From the NCBI RefSeq assembly GCF_002848265.1, contig NZ_CP025422.1, positions 124,001-188,000 on the forward strand: a stretch of DNA of 64,000 bases, read 5' to 3'. Below, one piece after another: positions 45,606-53,993 of the stretch (positions are counted from its first letter, which is position 1; each line of letters opens with the position of its first letter). Made by a program: the position numbers and the translations under genes. A model generated the notes under the pieces. That model saw only the letters and a list, made by a program, of their open reading frames with translations. It was not told the origin of the DNA and made no database searches. The DNA is from Zhihengliuella sp. ISTPL4 (GTDB lineage: Bacteria; Actinomycetota; Actinomycetes; Actinomycetales; Microbacteriaceae).

Positions 45606-47381
45606 ATGGAAGGCCTCGAAGTAACCGTCCTGCTCGGACTCACGATCCTCGTCGGAACCCTGATCGCCCCGCGCGTGCGTCTCGCGCTGCCCCTCGTCCT
45701 CGTCGTCCTCGGTCTGGCGCTGGGATTCATCCCGCCGCTGCGTGAGGTCCAGCTGCCGCCGGAGACCGTGCTGCTGCTCTTCCTGCCGGTGATGCTCTTC
45801 TGGGAGAGCCTGACCACGTCGCTGCGCTCGATCCGTCGCGACTTCCGGTACATCGTGCCGATGAGCACTCTCCTCGTCGTCGCCTCCGCGTTCGCGGTGG
45901 CCGGCATTGGGGTGGTGTTCGGCATGCCGTGGGAGATCGCGCTCATCCTGGGCGCTGCGGTCGCGCCGCCCGATGCCACGGCGGTCGCCGCGCTCGGCCA
46001 GCTGCTGCCACGCCGGATGTTCATGAAGCTCAAGGCCGAGAGCCTGACCAACGACGGCACGGCGCTGGTGCTCTACGCGATCGCGGTCTCCCTCGCCCTG
46101 GGCGGCCAGGTCACGCCGCTCTCGGTCACGTGGGACGTGCTCGTGTCGTACGTGGGCGGGATCGCCGCCGGTATCGCGGTCGCGGCCCTGGCCACGCTGC
46201 TGCTCCGCCGGATGTCCTCCACCATCGTCATCAACGTGACGCTGCTGCTCGTGCCGTTCTCCGCCTTCCTCATCGCCGAGCTCGTCCACGCGTCCGGCGT
46301 GCTCGCCGTGGTCGTCGCCGGACTCATCGTCGCCTGGGTGTCGCCGCGGGTGACGACCGCGGCTTCGCGCCGACAGGCCGACGCCGCCTGGCCCTTCGGC
46401 GTCTTCCTCCTCAACGGGGCGCTGTTCGTCCTCATCGGCCTCGAGGTGCAGTTCGTCGCGCACGAGATCTCCGCCGCCGCCATCGGCCGTCTGGTGCTCG
46501 TGACGCTCGCCGTGTGGGTGACGCTGTTCGCCGTCCGGTACGTGTTCCAGCTCCTCAACGCCCTGTTCCAGCGGCGGCCGTCCGAACGCCCGCCCCGCGG
46601 AGCCCGCTCCCGCGCCCGGCTCGTGTCCACGGTCGCCGGCATGCGCGGCGCCGTCTCCTTGGCGATCGCGCTGTCGGTGCCGACCGGGGTCTCCGGGGGG
46701 AGCGTCGTGGGTGGGCGCGACGAGATCGTCTTCGTGACCGCGGGGGTGATCCTGCTCAGCCTTCTCGTGCAGGCGCCGCTGCTTCCCACGCTCGTGCGGT
46801 GGGCGCGGTTCCCTGTCGACCATGCCGAGGACGAGGAGTACGAACTCGCCGAGCGGGCGATCTCCGGAGCGGCCCTGGCCGCGCTCGACGACCTCGCCGC
46901 GGAACACGGCATCGGGCAGGAGGTGCGCGACCGTGTCCGCGCCGAGGGGTACCAGGCGCTGGAGTTCGCGAACGCCCGGACACTCGCGCGGGAGCAGGCG
47001 CTCATCGACGCCGAGGCCGACGCGCTGGACGAGATGCTCGGCCAGCCCGATCCTTACGGCACCGGGGGAGACGCGCGCCCTGAGGGGGACGAAGAAGGCG
47101 ACGGCGCGGTCTCGGCCGGGACCGCCCCTGACCCGCAGGCGACGGACGGCACGACGCTGCAGATGATCGCCACCTCCGCCGACGTCGACCTCGCCCAGCG
47201 CTCGCCGCTCGTCCGGCACGAGGAGCACACCCGGCTCAAGCTCGCGCTGCTCGACCGCAAGCGCGAAGTCCTGCTCGGGCTCCGCGGCGCCGGAACCGTG
47301 GACGACATGGTCGTCCGCCGGATCTCCGCCCGCCTCGACCTGGAGCAGGTGCGCCTGCAGGGCATCGAAGAGCTCGACTGA
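45606..47381 (+). CDS. Na+/H+ antiporter (CPA1/NhaP family)
   Basis: A 591-residue antiporter: about twelve helices in the first 390 residues and a cytosolic tail of about 200 residues. Family marks are FWESLTTSLRSIRRDF, the ion-site region GAAVAPPDATAVAAL and AESLTNDGTALVLY, and GMRGAVSLAIALSVP. It exchanges cytosolic Na+ (or K+) for protons. ATG 45606 was preferred to TTG 45594 because GGGAG precedes it. The acidic tail (DDLAAEHGIGQEVRDRV, LGQPDPYGTGGD) is typical of regulatory C-termini in this family. Confidence 0.93.
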   Translation: MEGLEVTVLLGLTILVGTLIAPRVRLALPLVLVVLGLALGFIPPLREVQLPPETVLLLFLPVMLFWESLTTSLRSIRRDFRYIVPMSTLLVVASAFAVAGIGVVFGMPWEIALILGAAVAPPDATAVAALGQLLPRRMFMKLKAESLTNDGTALVLYAIAVSLALGGQVTPLSVTWDVLVSYVGGIAAGIAVAALATLLLRRMSSTIVINVTLLLVPFSAFLIAELVHASGVLAVVVAGLIVAWVSPRVTTAASRRQADAAWPFGVFLLNGALFVLIGLEVQFVAHEISAAAIGRLVLVTLAVWVTLFAVRYVFQLLNALFQRRPSERPPRGARSRARLVSTVAGMRGAVSLAIALSVPTGVSGGSVVGGRDEIVFVTAGVILLSLLVQAPLLPTLVRWARFPVDHAEDEEYELAERAISGAALAALDDLAAEHGIGQEVRDRVRAEGYQALEFANARTLAREQALIDAEADALDEMLGQPDPYGTGGDARPEGDEEGDGAVSAGTAPDPQATDGTTLQMIATSADVDLAQRSPLVRHEEHTRLKLALLDRKREVLLGLRGAGTVDDMVVRRISARLDLEQVRLQGIEELD

Positions 47382-47424
47382 CCCGGGCCGGGAGGCGTGC
47401 CGCCCGCCGGGACGGTGATCGGGA

Positions 47425-47430
47425 TACCCT
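47425..47430 (+). promoter_or_regulatory. -10 box (TACCCT) of the membrane protein gene
   Basis: TACCCT lies 6 bases before GTG 47437. Confidence 0.5.
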
Positions 47431-47436
47431 GGCGCC

Positions 47437-48204
47437 GTGAGCCCCCGCACCTCCCCGTCCCGACCCGATGCCCTGGCGCGCGCGCGTGCCCGACGCCTGC
47501 GCGAGTTGCGTCGCCGCCACGGCCGCCGCGCACCCGGTGCGCCCTCGACGCCGCGGCAGCTCCAGCGGGCGTGGGGCATCGGAGCCCTGGCCGGCATCGC
47601 CCTGTTCGGTGCGGGCATGATCGCCGTGCTCGTGAGCGAGATGGTCGGCGTCGACACCCGGGGACCCTGGGCCACGGTGCCGATGCTCACGGGCGTGATC
47701 CTTCTCGCGGGGTGCGGACCGGTCTGGGCGGTGTGGATGATTACCCTGGACCGCGCCGAGCGGAAGAAGAACGCGCCCACAGAGCGGACCACCGTGATGA
47801 CGCTGTGGGCTCTGGCGGCGTTGGGCATCGGCGTGATGCTGCTGGTCGGGTCCGCGGTCGCTCTGGCCGTGGCGGAGGTGCTGCCCGATGGCCTCTCCGT
47901 CCTGCTGCTCGTCCTCGTCGTCCTCGGCGCCGCGATGATCGGCATCGCTCTCGCCGGATCGGCCATCGCCGGGGCTGTGGTCATGGGCGGCGCGCGGTGG
48001 TGGTGGGTCGGAGCGGTCTTCGATCTCGCCTTCGCGACCCTCGTGTGGGCGATCCTCGCGGAGAGCCCGCTCTGGGTACTGGGCGCGGGCGGACTGGCGT
48101 TCTCGGTCTGGGGGTACAACGCGGCGTCCCGCGCCGGTGTCCGGGCAGGACGGGCGGACGCGCTGGCCGCGCAGCATCAGCGCATCGCGGGGCCTCTGGG
48201 CTGA
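47437..48204 (+). CDS. Hypothetical multi-pass membrane protein
   Basis: A 255-residue protein with a strongly basic, Arg-rich N-terminus (ARARARRLRELRRRHGRR, residues 12-30), then about six to seven membrane helices (from about residue 46) and a short polar C-terminus. No family is recognised. GTG 47437 has a -10 box 6 bases upstream and is followed by its own terminator, so it is monocistronic. The positive N-terminus predicts a cytosolic N-end. Confidence 0.65.
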   Translation: MSPRTSPSRPDALARARARRLRELRRRHGRRAPGAPSTPRQLQRAWGIGALAGIALFGAGMIAVLVSEMVGVDTRGPWATVPMLTGVILLAGCGPVWAVWMITLDRAERKKNAPTERTTVMTLWALAALGIGVMLLVGSAVALAVAEVLPDGLSVLLLVLVVLGAAMIGIALAGSAIAGAVVMGGARWWWVGAVFDLAFATLVWAILAESPLWVLGAGGLAFSVWGYNAASRAGVRAGRADALAAQHQRIAGPLG

Positions 48205-48206
48205 GC

Positions 48207-48224
48207 GTCGCCGGCTTCGGCGAC
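48207..48224 (+). terminator. Hairpin after the membrane protein gene
   Basis: GTCGCCG / CGGCGAC, 7-bp stem, loop GCTT, beginning 3 bases behind the stop at 48204. Confidence 0.7.
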
Positions 48225-48311
48225 CTGTGACGCCGTGTGACATCCCGATTCCGCGACAACGCGGCCTCCTGCCTAACGTTGTCGAGTCCAGCCAGGAAGG
48301 AACCTCTGATC

Positions 48312-49214
48312 ATGTCCCGCCGCACCACCTCCGCCCTCGCCGCGCTCGCCGTGGTCCCGCTGTTCGTCGCCCTCGCCGGGTGCGCCACCTCGTCCGACGC
48401 GGGCTCCGGCGACGGTGGTTCCGAGAACGAGACCGTCAAGATCGGCGTCGTCGGGAAGGGCGACGCGCAGTGGGCGCCCTTCGTCGAGGCGGCCGCCGAG
48501 GAGGGCATCACGGTCGAGCTCGTCGACTTCGGATCCTACGAGCAGCCGAACCCGGCGCTCACCGAGGGTGAGATCGACCTCAACCAGTTCCAGCACATCG
48601 TGTACCTCGCGGAGTACAACAACGCCTCCGGCTCCGACCTCACGCCGATCGGCTCGACCGCGATCTACCCGCTCGGCCTGTACTCGACGAAGTACGACGA
48701 TGTCGACGACATCAAGAAGGGCGACACGGTCGCGGTTCCGGACGACGCTTCGAACCAGGCACGCGCTCTCAACGTGCTGCAGCAGGCCGGCCTGCTCGAG
48801 CTCAAGAGCGGGGGCACGCCCTACTCCGATCTCGCCGACATCGATGCGGACAAGTCGAAGGTGAAGGTGACGGCCCTCGAGGGTGCGCTCATCCCGACGT
48901 CGCTCCCCGATGTCGCGGCCGCGATCATCAACAACGACTTCGTCGAGGATGCCGGACTGACGTTCGACGACGCGATCGCTCAGGACGACCCGGAGGACCC
49001 GAGCGCCCTCCCGTACGTGAACATCTTCGCCGCACGTGCCGAAGACGCGGACAACGAGACCTACCAGAAGCTCGTCGAGATCTTCCAGACGAACGAGGAT
49101 GTGCAGGCAGGGCTGCTCGAGTCCTCGGGGGACACCGCGGTGGCGCTCCGCACCCCGGTCGAGGACCTCGTGGCTTCGCTGGAGAAGGTCCAGAAGGACG
49201 CAGAAGAGAAGTAA
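48312..49214 (+). CDS. metQ: MetQ/NlpA family methionine-binding lipoprotein
   Basis: A 300-residue lipoprotein (lipobox LAGC24) of the NlpA family. GSYEQPNPALTEGEIDLNQFQHIVYLAEYN and IYPLGLYSTKYDDVDDIKKGDTVAVPDDASNQARALNVLQQAGL are the MetQ signatures. It binds methionine (or its derivatives) outside the membrane and passes it to MetNI. ATG 48312 with AGGAAGGAA upstream. Separated from metN by a very strong hairpin. No SAM riboswitch is visible upstream. Confidence 0.95.
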   Translation: MSRRTTSALAALAVVPLFVALAGCATSSDAGSGDGGSENETVKIGVVGKGDAQWAPFVEAAAEEGITVELVDFGSYEQPNPALTEGEIDLNQFQHIVYLAEYNNASGSDLTPIGSTAIYPLGLYSTKYDDVDDIKKGDTVAVPDDASNQARALNVLQQAGLLELKSGGTPYSDLADIDADKSKVKVTALEGALIPTSLPDVAAAIINNDFVEDAGLTFDDAIAQDDPEDPSALPYVNIFAARAEDADNETYQKLVEIFQTNEDVQAGLLESSGDTAVALRTPVEDLVASLEKVQKDAEEK

Positions 49215-49250
49215 CCGGACCGGGGTGTGATCCGCCCCCTGTTCGATGAG

Positions 49251-49289
49251 GGAGAATCGGGTGGCGCTTCGTGCGCCGCCCGATTCTCC
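49251..49289 (+). terminator. Strong terminator-like hairpin between metQ and metN
   Basis: GGAGAATCGGG and GGCGC on the left pair with GCGCC and CCCGATTCTCC on the right (about 17 paired bases), followed by GTTTCCC. It should stop or reduce transcription from metQ into metNI. Confidence 0.8.
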
Positions 49290-49318
49290 GTTTCCCGAGA
49301 ACCAGACCGGAGCAGCAC

Positions 49319-50362
49319 ATGCCGATCGTCTCCCTGACGAACGTCTCCAAGACCTATCCCGCCCGCACCCACGGCGACCGCGAGATCGTCGCCGTCGACG
49401 ACGTGACCCTCTCGATCGACAAGGGCGACGTCTTCGGCATCATCGGCTACTCCGGTGCCGGAAAATCGACCCTCGTGCGTCTCATCAACGCGCTGGAGCC
49501 GGCGACGCGCGGCACCATCACGGTGGACGGCGTCGACATCACGGCGCTCAAGGAGAGCGAACTGCGCGCCGTGCGTGGCGGCATCGGGATGATCTTCCAG
49601 CAGTTCAACCTGTTCTCGTCGCGCAGCGTCAAGGCCAACATCGCGTACCCGCTCAAGCTCGCGGGGTGGTCGAAGCCGGACATCGAGGCGCGCGTGACGG
49701 AGCTGCTGTCGTTCGTCGGGCTCTCCGACAAGGCGAAGGCGTACCCGGAGCAGCTGTCCGGCGGGCAGAAGCAGCGCGTCGGGATCGCCCGCGCGCTCGC
49801 GACCAAGCCCGCCATCCTCCTCGCGGACGAAGCGACGAGCGCCCTCGACCCGCAGACCACGCACGAGGTCCTCGATCTGCTCAAGCGCGTGAACGAGGAG
49901 CAGGGCGTCACGATCGTGGTGATCACCCACGAGATGGACGTGATCCAGACCATCGCCACTCGGGTCGCCGTGATGGAGAACGGCCGCGTCATCGAGCAGG
50001 GCGACGTGTTCGACGTCTTCTCCGCGCCGCAGAATCCGGCATCGCAGCGGTTCGTCGGAACCGTGGTGAAGGGCGTGCCGTCGCCCTCGGAACTCGCGGT
50101 CCTGCGGGACCGGCACATCGGTCGCCTCGTCACCCTGTCCTTCCGCGACGGTGATTCCTCTCAGGCCCAGGTGTTCCTCGACCTCGCGTCGGCGGGACTC
50201 GACTTCGAGCTCGTGTATGGCGGGATCAACGACATCCGTGGTCGCGCCTTCGGCCACCTCACGCTCGCCATCCGGGGGGACGCCGGCGCGATCGACCAGG
50301 CCCTGGCGCGCATCGCGGAGCGCGTCGAAGTCACCGTGATCGCCGGAGAGGAGGCCCGCTGA
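49319..50362 (+). CDS. metN: Methionine ABC transporter ATP-binding protein
   Basis: A 347-residue ATPase. Walker A GYSGAGKST, signature LSGGQKQRV, Walker B LLADEATSALD and ITHEMDVIQTI; the last about 100 residues form the NIL domain (VTLSFRDGDSSQAQV), which binds methionine and inhibits transport when the cell is replete. ATG 49319, behind AGCAGCAC without a strong ribosome site. Its stop overlaps metI by one base. Confidence 0.95.
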   Translation: MPIVSLTNVSKTYPARTHGDREIVAVDDVTLSIDKGDVFGIIGYSGAGKSTLVRLINALEPATRGTITVDGVDITALKESELRAVRGGIGMIFQQFNLFSSRSVKANIAYPLKLAGWSKPDIEARVTELLSFVGLSDKAKAYPEQLSGGQKQRVGIARALATKPAILLADEATSALDPQTTHEVLDLLKRVNEEQGVTIVVITHEMDVIQTIATRVAVMENGRVIEQGDVFDVFSAPQNPASQRFVGTVVKGVPSPSELAVLRDRHIGRLVTLSFRDGDSSQAQVFLDLASAGLDFELVYGGINDIRGRAFGHLTLAIRGDAGAIDQALARIAERVEVTVIAGEEAR

Positions 50363-51021
50363 TGGATCGGTTGAACGAACTGTGGCCCGAGTTCTGGCAG
50401 GCGGCCCTCGAGACCCTGTACATGACGTCGTTCGCGCTCGTCCTCGGCGGCATCCTCGGGTTGGCGGTGGGCATCCTCCTGTACGTCACCCGACCCGGCG
50501 GCCTGATGCCGAACCGCTTCGTCTCCGGGCTCATCAACTTCGCGGTGAACTTCTTCCGCCCGATCCCGTTCGTCATCTTCATGGCGGTGGCGCAGCCCTT
50601 CGCGCGCCTCGTCGTGGGCAGCGGCATCGGCACCACGGCGGGAGCCTTCATCATCGGCCTCGCGGCCGCGTTCGCGATCGGCCGCATCGTCGAGCAGCAT
50701 CTCGTCTCGGTGTCGCCGGGCGTGATCGAGGCGGCACGGGCGATGGGAGCCGGCCCCTGGCGGATCCTCTTCACCGTGGCGATCCCCGAGTCGCTCGGCC
50801 CCCTCATCCTCGGTTACACGTTCATCGTCGTCGCGCTCATCGACATGACCGCGATGGCCGGACTCATCGGCGGCGGCGGACTCGGCGCCTTCGCGCAGAT
50901 CTACGGTTTCCGACAGTTCGAGCCGCTCGTGATGTGGGCGGCGATCATCCTCATCGTGGTGTTCGTGCACCTCGTGCAGCTTTTCGGCACCCGGCTCGCC
51001 CGGAAGGTCATGCGCCGCTGA
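50362..51021 (+). CDS. metI: Methionine ABC transporter permease
   Basis: A 219-residue permease with five helices. EARAMGAGPWRILFTVAIPESL is the EAA loop docking on MetN; GGLGAFAQIYGF near the C-terminus is typical of MetI. Start ATG 50362 overlaps the metN stop (TGATG). It converges with the pseudouridine synthase gene 6 bases away on a shared hairpin. Confidence 0.95.
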   Translation: MDRLNELWPEFWQAALETLYMTSFALVLGGILGLAVGILLYVTRPGGLMPNRFVSGLINFAVNFFRPIPFVIFMAVAQPFARLVVGSGIGTTAGAFIIGLAAAFAIGRIVEQHLVSVSPGVIEAARAMGAGPWRILFTVAIPESLGPLILGYTFIVVALIDMTAMAGLIGGGGLGAFAQIYGFRQFEPLVMWAAIILIVVFVHLVQLFGTRLARKVMRR

Positions 51022-51036
51022 GGCCGGTCAGCGCGC
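51012..51036. terminator. Bidirectional hairpin between metI and the pseudouridine synthase gene
   Basis: GCGC-C-GCTGA and TCAGC-GCGC pair around GGCCGG. The metI stop TGA is in the left arm; the gene from the right ends inside the structure. Confidence 0.6.
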
Positions 51037-51951
51037 CGGGGCCTCCTGCAGGCTCCGGCGCGTCGTGAACGTGCGCTCCTGCCCGCTCAGCGGGTCGGTG
51101 AAGCGGAGTTCGCGGGCGAGGAGCTGAAGCGGGCGCGTGAAGTCATCCGGACGCTCCGGCTGCAACACGGGGTAGAAGCCGTCGTGGAGAATGCCGAGGC
51201 CGAGCGCGGCGAGGTGCACGCGGAGCTGATGCATCTTCCCGCTGTGCGGGCGGAGGAGCGTGTGCACGACGCGTTCGTCGGCGGCGATGATCTCGATGAG
51301 CGTCTCGGAGTTCGGCGCGCCGTCGTCGTCCACCTGCACGCAGACCTGGCCACGGAGCTTCTCGATGCGGTTGCGGTAGACGAGCGGGAAGCGCGACGGA
51401 TCCCAGTCCGCCGGGCGTGTGGAGACGGCCTCGTACACCTTCTCCACACGGCGGTCCTCGAACAGCAGCTGGTAGGCGCCACGCGTGGCCGGGCGGGCGG
51501 AGAACATCAGCAGGCCCGCCGTGGCCCGGTCCAGGCGGTGGATGGGGGTGAGGTCCGGGTTGCCGAGACGGTTGCGCAGCCGGACGAGGGCGGAGTTCTG
51601 GAGGTACTTGCCGCCGGGCGTGGTGGGGAGGAAGTGCGGCTTGTCCACGACGACCAGGTGCTCGTCCTGGTGCAGGATCTCCTCGGTGAACGGGATCTCC
51701 TTCTCGACCGGAGGCTCCCGGTAGTACCAGACGAACTCCTCGGCGCCGAGAGGCGTGTCCCGGGAGAGCGGGCGGCCGTCGCGCGCGACGATCTCCCCGC
51801 GGTCGAAGCGCGCGAGCAGCCGCTCCGGATCGAGGTGGAAGAACCGTTCGACCATGTAGGCGGCGACGGTGGGCCACGCGCCCGTCAGCGGCACATGCAG
51901 CCGGGTCGCCCCGACGCCGTCGCGCACGGGGAGCGGGGAGGGCATGCCCAT
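51028..51951 (-). CDS. RluA-type RNA pseudouridine synthase
   Basis: A 307-residue pseudouridine synthase. The catalytic motif HRLDRATAG (Asp about 141) and the C-terminal PHSGKMHQLRVHLAALGLGILHD match the RluA family, including the type that modifies 23S rRNA or tRNA in Actinobacteria. An S4-like segment is replaced by a divergent N-terminus of about 85 residues (FHLDPERLLARFDRGEIVARDG). Which uridine is modified is unknown. ATG 51951 or, two codons on, ATG 51945. Confidence 0.9.
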   Translation of the reverse strand: MGMPSPLPVRDGVGATRLHVPLTGAWPTVAAYMVERFFHLDPERLLARFDRGEIVARDGRPLSRDTPLGAEEFVWYYREPPVEKEIPFTEEILHQDEHLVVVDKPHFLPTTPGGKYLQNSALVRLRNRLGNPDLTPIHRLDRATAGLLMFSARPATRGAYQLLFEDRRVEKVYEAVSTRPADWDPSRFPLVYRNRIEKLRGQVCVQVDDDGAPNSETLIEIIAADERVVHTLLRPHSGKMHQLRVHLAALGLGILHDGFYPVLQPERPDDFTRPLQLLARELRFTDPLSGQERTFTTRRSLQEAPAR

Positions 51952-52031
51952 GTCTCGGCCTTCGTAGCAGGGGTCGCGGGGCTGCGACCGGGTACTCCCA
52001 GCCTAGGCGACCGGCCAGGCCTCCCTGGGGC

Positions 52032-52067
52032 CCCGCTGACCCCGGACCCGGCTCCGCGGTCAGCGGG
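52032..52067 (-). terminator. Hairpin at the end of the NmrA-like gene
   Basis: CCCGCTGACC and GGTCAGCGGG form a perfect 10-bp stem. The right arm contains the reverse-strand stop codon at 52060-52062. Confidence 0.7.
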
Positions 52068-52809
52068 TTTCGGCGGCGAGCCAGTCGTCGAAGGCCGTTG
52101 GTGCCAGGCGCGCGCCGTCGCCCGGAAGCAGGACTTCACCCGCGAACTCGACGCCGAGTGCGGCACCCTTCCACGCGGCGCGCAGCGGAAGATCACGGCT
52201 CCAGGCGGCGAGGGTGCGGCGGGCCATGTCGACGGCGTCCTCCGTGCGAGGCCCGGCGATGTCGAACGAGCCGCCGAGCGCCGGCGACTCCGCCGCATCG
52301 ACGAGGGCGACGGCGACGTCCGCGGGCGCGATGGGCTGCAGGAGCAGAGGGGGCACGATGCCCTCGCCGTCTTCGATGCTCCACTCCGCGATCATCGCGG
52401 GGAAGTCGTGGAACTGTGTGGCCCGGACGATCGTGAACGGCACGGCGCCGCGGGAGACCTCTCGCTCCTGAGCGCGTTTGCCCGCGTAGTGCGGGTTCCC
52501 GCGCACGCGGTCGAGCGCCGCGATGGAGAGGACCACGTGATGGCCGACTCCGGCTTCGCTCTCGGCGGTGAGCAGGGTGTGACTGAGCGTCGTGAACACC
52601 CGCTCGGCTTCGGCGACGTCGGCTACCGGGGGGTTCGTCGCGTCGATGACCGCATCCATCCCGCGCAGCCGGGTGGCGAGGCCTTCGCCCGTGGTCAGAT
52701 CGACGCCCTCCCCACGGCTGAGCGACAGCGGATCGTGCCCCCGCCGCCGGGCCTCCTCGACGACCAATCGTCCGATCCGTCCGGTTCCTCCTGCGACCGC
52801 GATCCGCAT
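52060..52809 (-). CDS. NAD(P)-binding NmrA/SDR-like protein
   Basis: A 249-residue Rossmann-fold protein; GGTGRIGRLVVEEARRRGH is the nucleotide-binding loop of the NmrA/atypical SDR class, and VVLSIAALDRV, VRATQFHDF fit the same group. Such proteins are NADP(H) sensors or reductases. It is divergent from an Rrf2-type regulator, with one palindrome between them, so it is the probable target of that regulator. ATG 52809. Confidence 0.85.
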   Translation of the reverse strand: MRIAVAGGTGRIGRLVVEEARRRGHDPLSLSRGEGVDLTTGEGLATRLRGMDAVIDATNPPVADVAEAERVFTTLSHTLLTAESEAGVGHHVVLSIAALDRVRGNPHYAGKRAQEREVSRGAVPFTIVRATQFHDFPAMIAEWSIEDGEGIVPPLLLQPIAPADVAVALVDAAESPALGGSFDIAGPRTEDAVDMARRTLAAWSRDLPLRAAWKGAALGVEFAGEVLLPGDGARLAPTAFDDWLAAETR

Positions 52810-52830
52810 GCCCGCTCCTCAAATCATGGA

Positions 52831-52848
52831 TATTGTGTGTCCACAATA
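52831..52848. promoter_or_regulatory. Palindromic operator between the NmrA-like and Rrf2 genes
   Basis: TATTGTGTGTCCACAATA: 7-bp perfect arms around a 4-base centre, in the 63-base divergent region. Size and position fit an Rrf2-type operator controlling both genes. Confidence 0.7.
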
Positions 52849-52860
52849 GGGTGGCACGGA

Positions 52861-52866
52861 TACGAT
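52861..52866 (+). promoter_or_regulatory. -10 box (TACGAT) of the Rrf2 gene
   Basis: TACGAT lies 6 bases before GTG 52873; the operator ends 13 bases upstream of it. Confidence 0.55.
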
Positions 52867-52872
52867 GGGCAA

Positions 52873-53346
52873 GTGAAACTCCCCGAGACCTCCGAGTGGG
52901 TGCTGCACACCGTCGCGGTGATCGCTCAGCTTCCCGCGGGGTCGACGGTGTCCGGAGCGCAGCTCGCCGAGCACTTCGGGGTGCCGGGGCCGTACCTGTC
53001 GAAGCAGCTCGCAAAGCTCGTCCGCGCCGGTATCCTCACGGGGAGCACGGGGCCGCGCGGTGGCTTCCGCCTTGCCAGGGAGCCGGAGCGCATCAGCATC
53101 CTCGACCTCGTCACCGCGGTCGACGGTGCCGCCGACCCCTACGTCTGCCGCGAACTCCGGCAGCAGGGAAGGGGAGCCGCCCGGCCGGAGGACTGTACGA
53201 ACCCCTGCGGCCTCGCCGTCGTGATGCGCCGCGCTCACGAGGCCTGGCGGGCTTCTCTGGAGGCGGTGTCCATCGCCGAGGTCGTCGGCACGCTCCCGGC
53301 CCGTGTCCCTGCCAAGAACCGGCGTCTCCTCCTCGGCGGCTCCTGA
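52873..53346 (+). CDS. Rrf2 family transcriptional regulator
   Basis: A 157-residue winged-helix regulator: WVLHTVAVIAQLP, LAEHFGVPGPYLSKQLAKLVRAGIL and GPRGGFRLAREPERISILDLVTAVDG are Rrf2 marks. Three cysteines follow in C-x15-C-x3-C spacing (VCRELR, DCTNPCGL), which could bind an iron-sulfur cluster or form a thiol switch, though the spacing differs from IscR and NsrR. It likely represses the divergent NmrA-like gene and itself. GTG 52873, leaderless-type promoter. Confidence 0.88.
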   Translation: MKLPETSEWVLHTVAVIAQLPAGSTVSGAQLAEHFGVPGPYLSKQLAKLVRAGILTGSTGPRGGFRLAREPERISILDLVTAVDGAADPYVCRELRQQGRGAARPEDCTNPCGLAVVMRRAHEAWRASLEAVSIAEVVGTLPARVPAKNRRLLLGGS

Positions 53347-53498
53347 CCCTCCGCCGGCGGGGTCCGGGTCTCTCCGGAGAGGCTGCACGACCCCGGTCCG
53401 ATTGCACGACCATGCGGTGGTTCCCGTTCGGCATCCGTTCTCAGATCGTGCAGGCGGAACAGGTGGAGCCGGCCGAACCGAACCGGGACGTGACCGGG
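53347..53498. other. Intergenic region between converging Rrf2 and MarR genes
   Basis: Contains the palindromes CCGCCGGCGG and TCTCCGGAGA just behind the Rrf2 stop (possible terminator) and two copies of TGCACGACC about 20 bases apart. No gene seen. Confidence 0.4.
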
Positions 53499-53993
53499 TC
53501 AGGTGTCGAAGCTGAGGCTGAGCTTGCGCAGCAGGGCGGCCAGCCGGTCGCGGTCGGCGCGGGAGAGCGCACGCAGCAGATCAGCCTCGGCGTCGACGAG
53601 CCGGGTGATCGCGGCGTCCACCCGGACCCGGCCGTCGTCGGTCAGAGTCACGAGCACGCTTCGGCCGTCCGCCGGATCGGCTTCGCGGCGCACGAAGCGG
53701 CGGCCGACGAGACGGTCGATGCGGTTGGTCATCGTGCCGCTCGATACGAGGGTCTGCTGGAGGAGCTGCTTGGGCGAGAGCTGGAACGGGGACCCCGCGC
53801 GGCGCAGCGCCGACAGAACGTCCCACTCCCACGGCTCCAGGTCGCTGCGGCGGAAGACCTCTCGGCGCGCACGGTCGAGATGGCGGGAGAGGCGATCCAT
53901 CCGCGACAGCACTTCGAGAGGCGAGAAGTCGAGGTCGGGGCGCTGGGTGTTCCACGCGCCGACGATCCGGTCGACCTCATCCGCCTCACTCAT
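53499..53993 (-). CDS. MarR family transcriptional regulator
   Basis: A 164-residue winged-helix protein. LEPWEWDVLSALRRAGSPFQLSPKQLLQQTLVSSGTMTNRIDRLVGRRFVRREADPADGRSVLVTLTDDG covers the helix-turn-helix and wing; the DxRS/DGR wing motif (DPADGRSVLV) is typical. MarR proteins repress genes for stress, drug or aromatic-compound responses. Its ATG (53993) overlaps the stop of the acetyltransferase gene by 4 bases, so the two are one operon with the acetyltransferase first. Confidence 0.9.
   Translation of the reverse strand: MSEADEVDRIVGAWNTQRPDLDFSPLEVLSRMDRLSRHLDRARREVFRRSDLEPWEWDVLSALRRAGSPFQLSPKQLLQQTLVSSGTMTNRIDRLVGRRFVRREADPADGRSVLVTLTDDGRVRVDAAITRLVDAEADLLRALSRADRDRLAALLRKLSLSFDT

Noticed and set aside
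44634..48119. 1161-codon open frame antisense to ABC-F, antiporter and membrane protein genes
   Set aside because: Spans three well-supported genes and intergenic signals, with Arg/Gly/His/Asp-rich nonsense sequence.
48205..48311. SAM riboswitch or T-box upstream of metQ
   Set aside because: Only about 100 bases, with a simple terminator hairpin of the previous gene; no kink-turn core, no T-box sequence and no second anti-terminator could be found.
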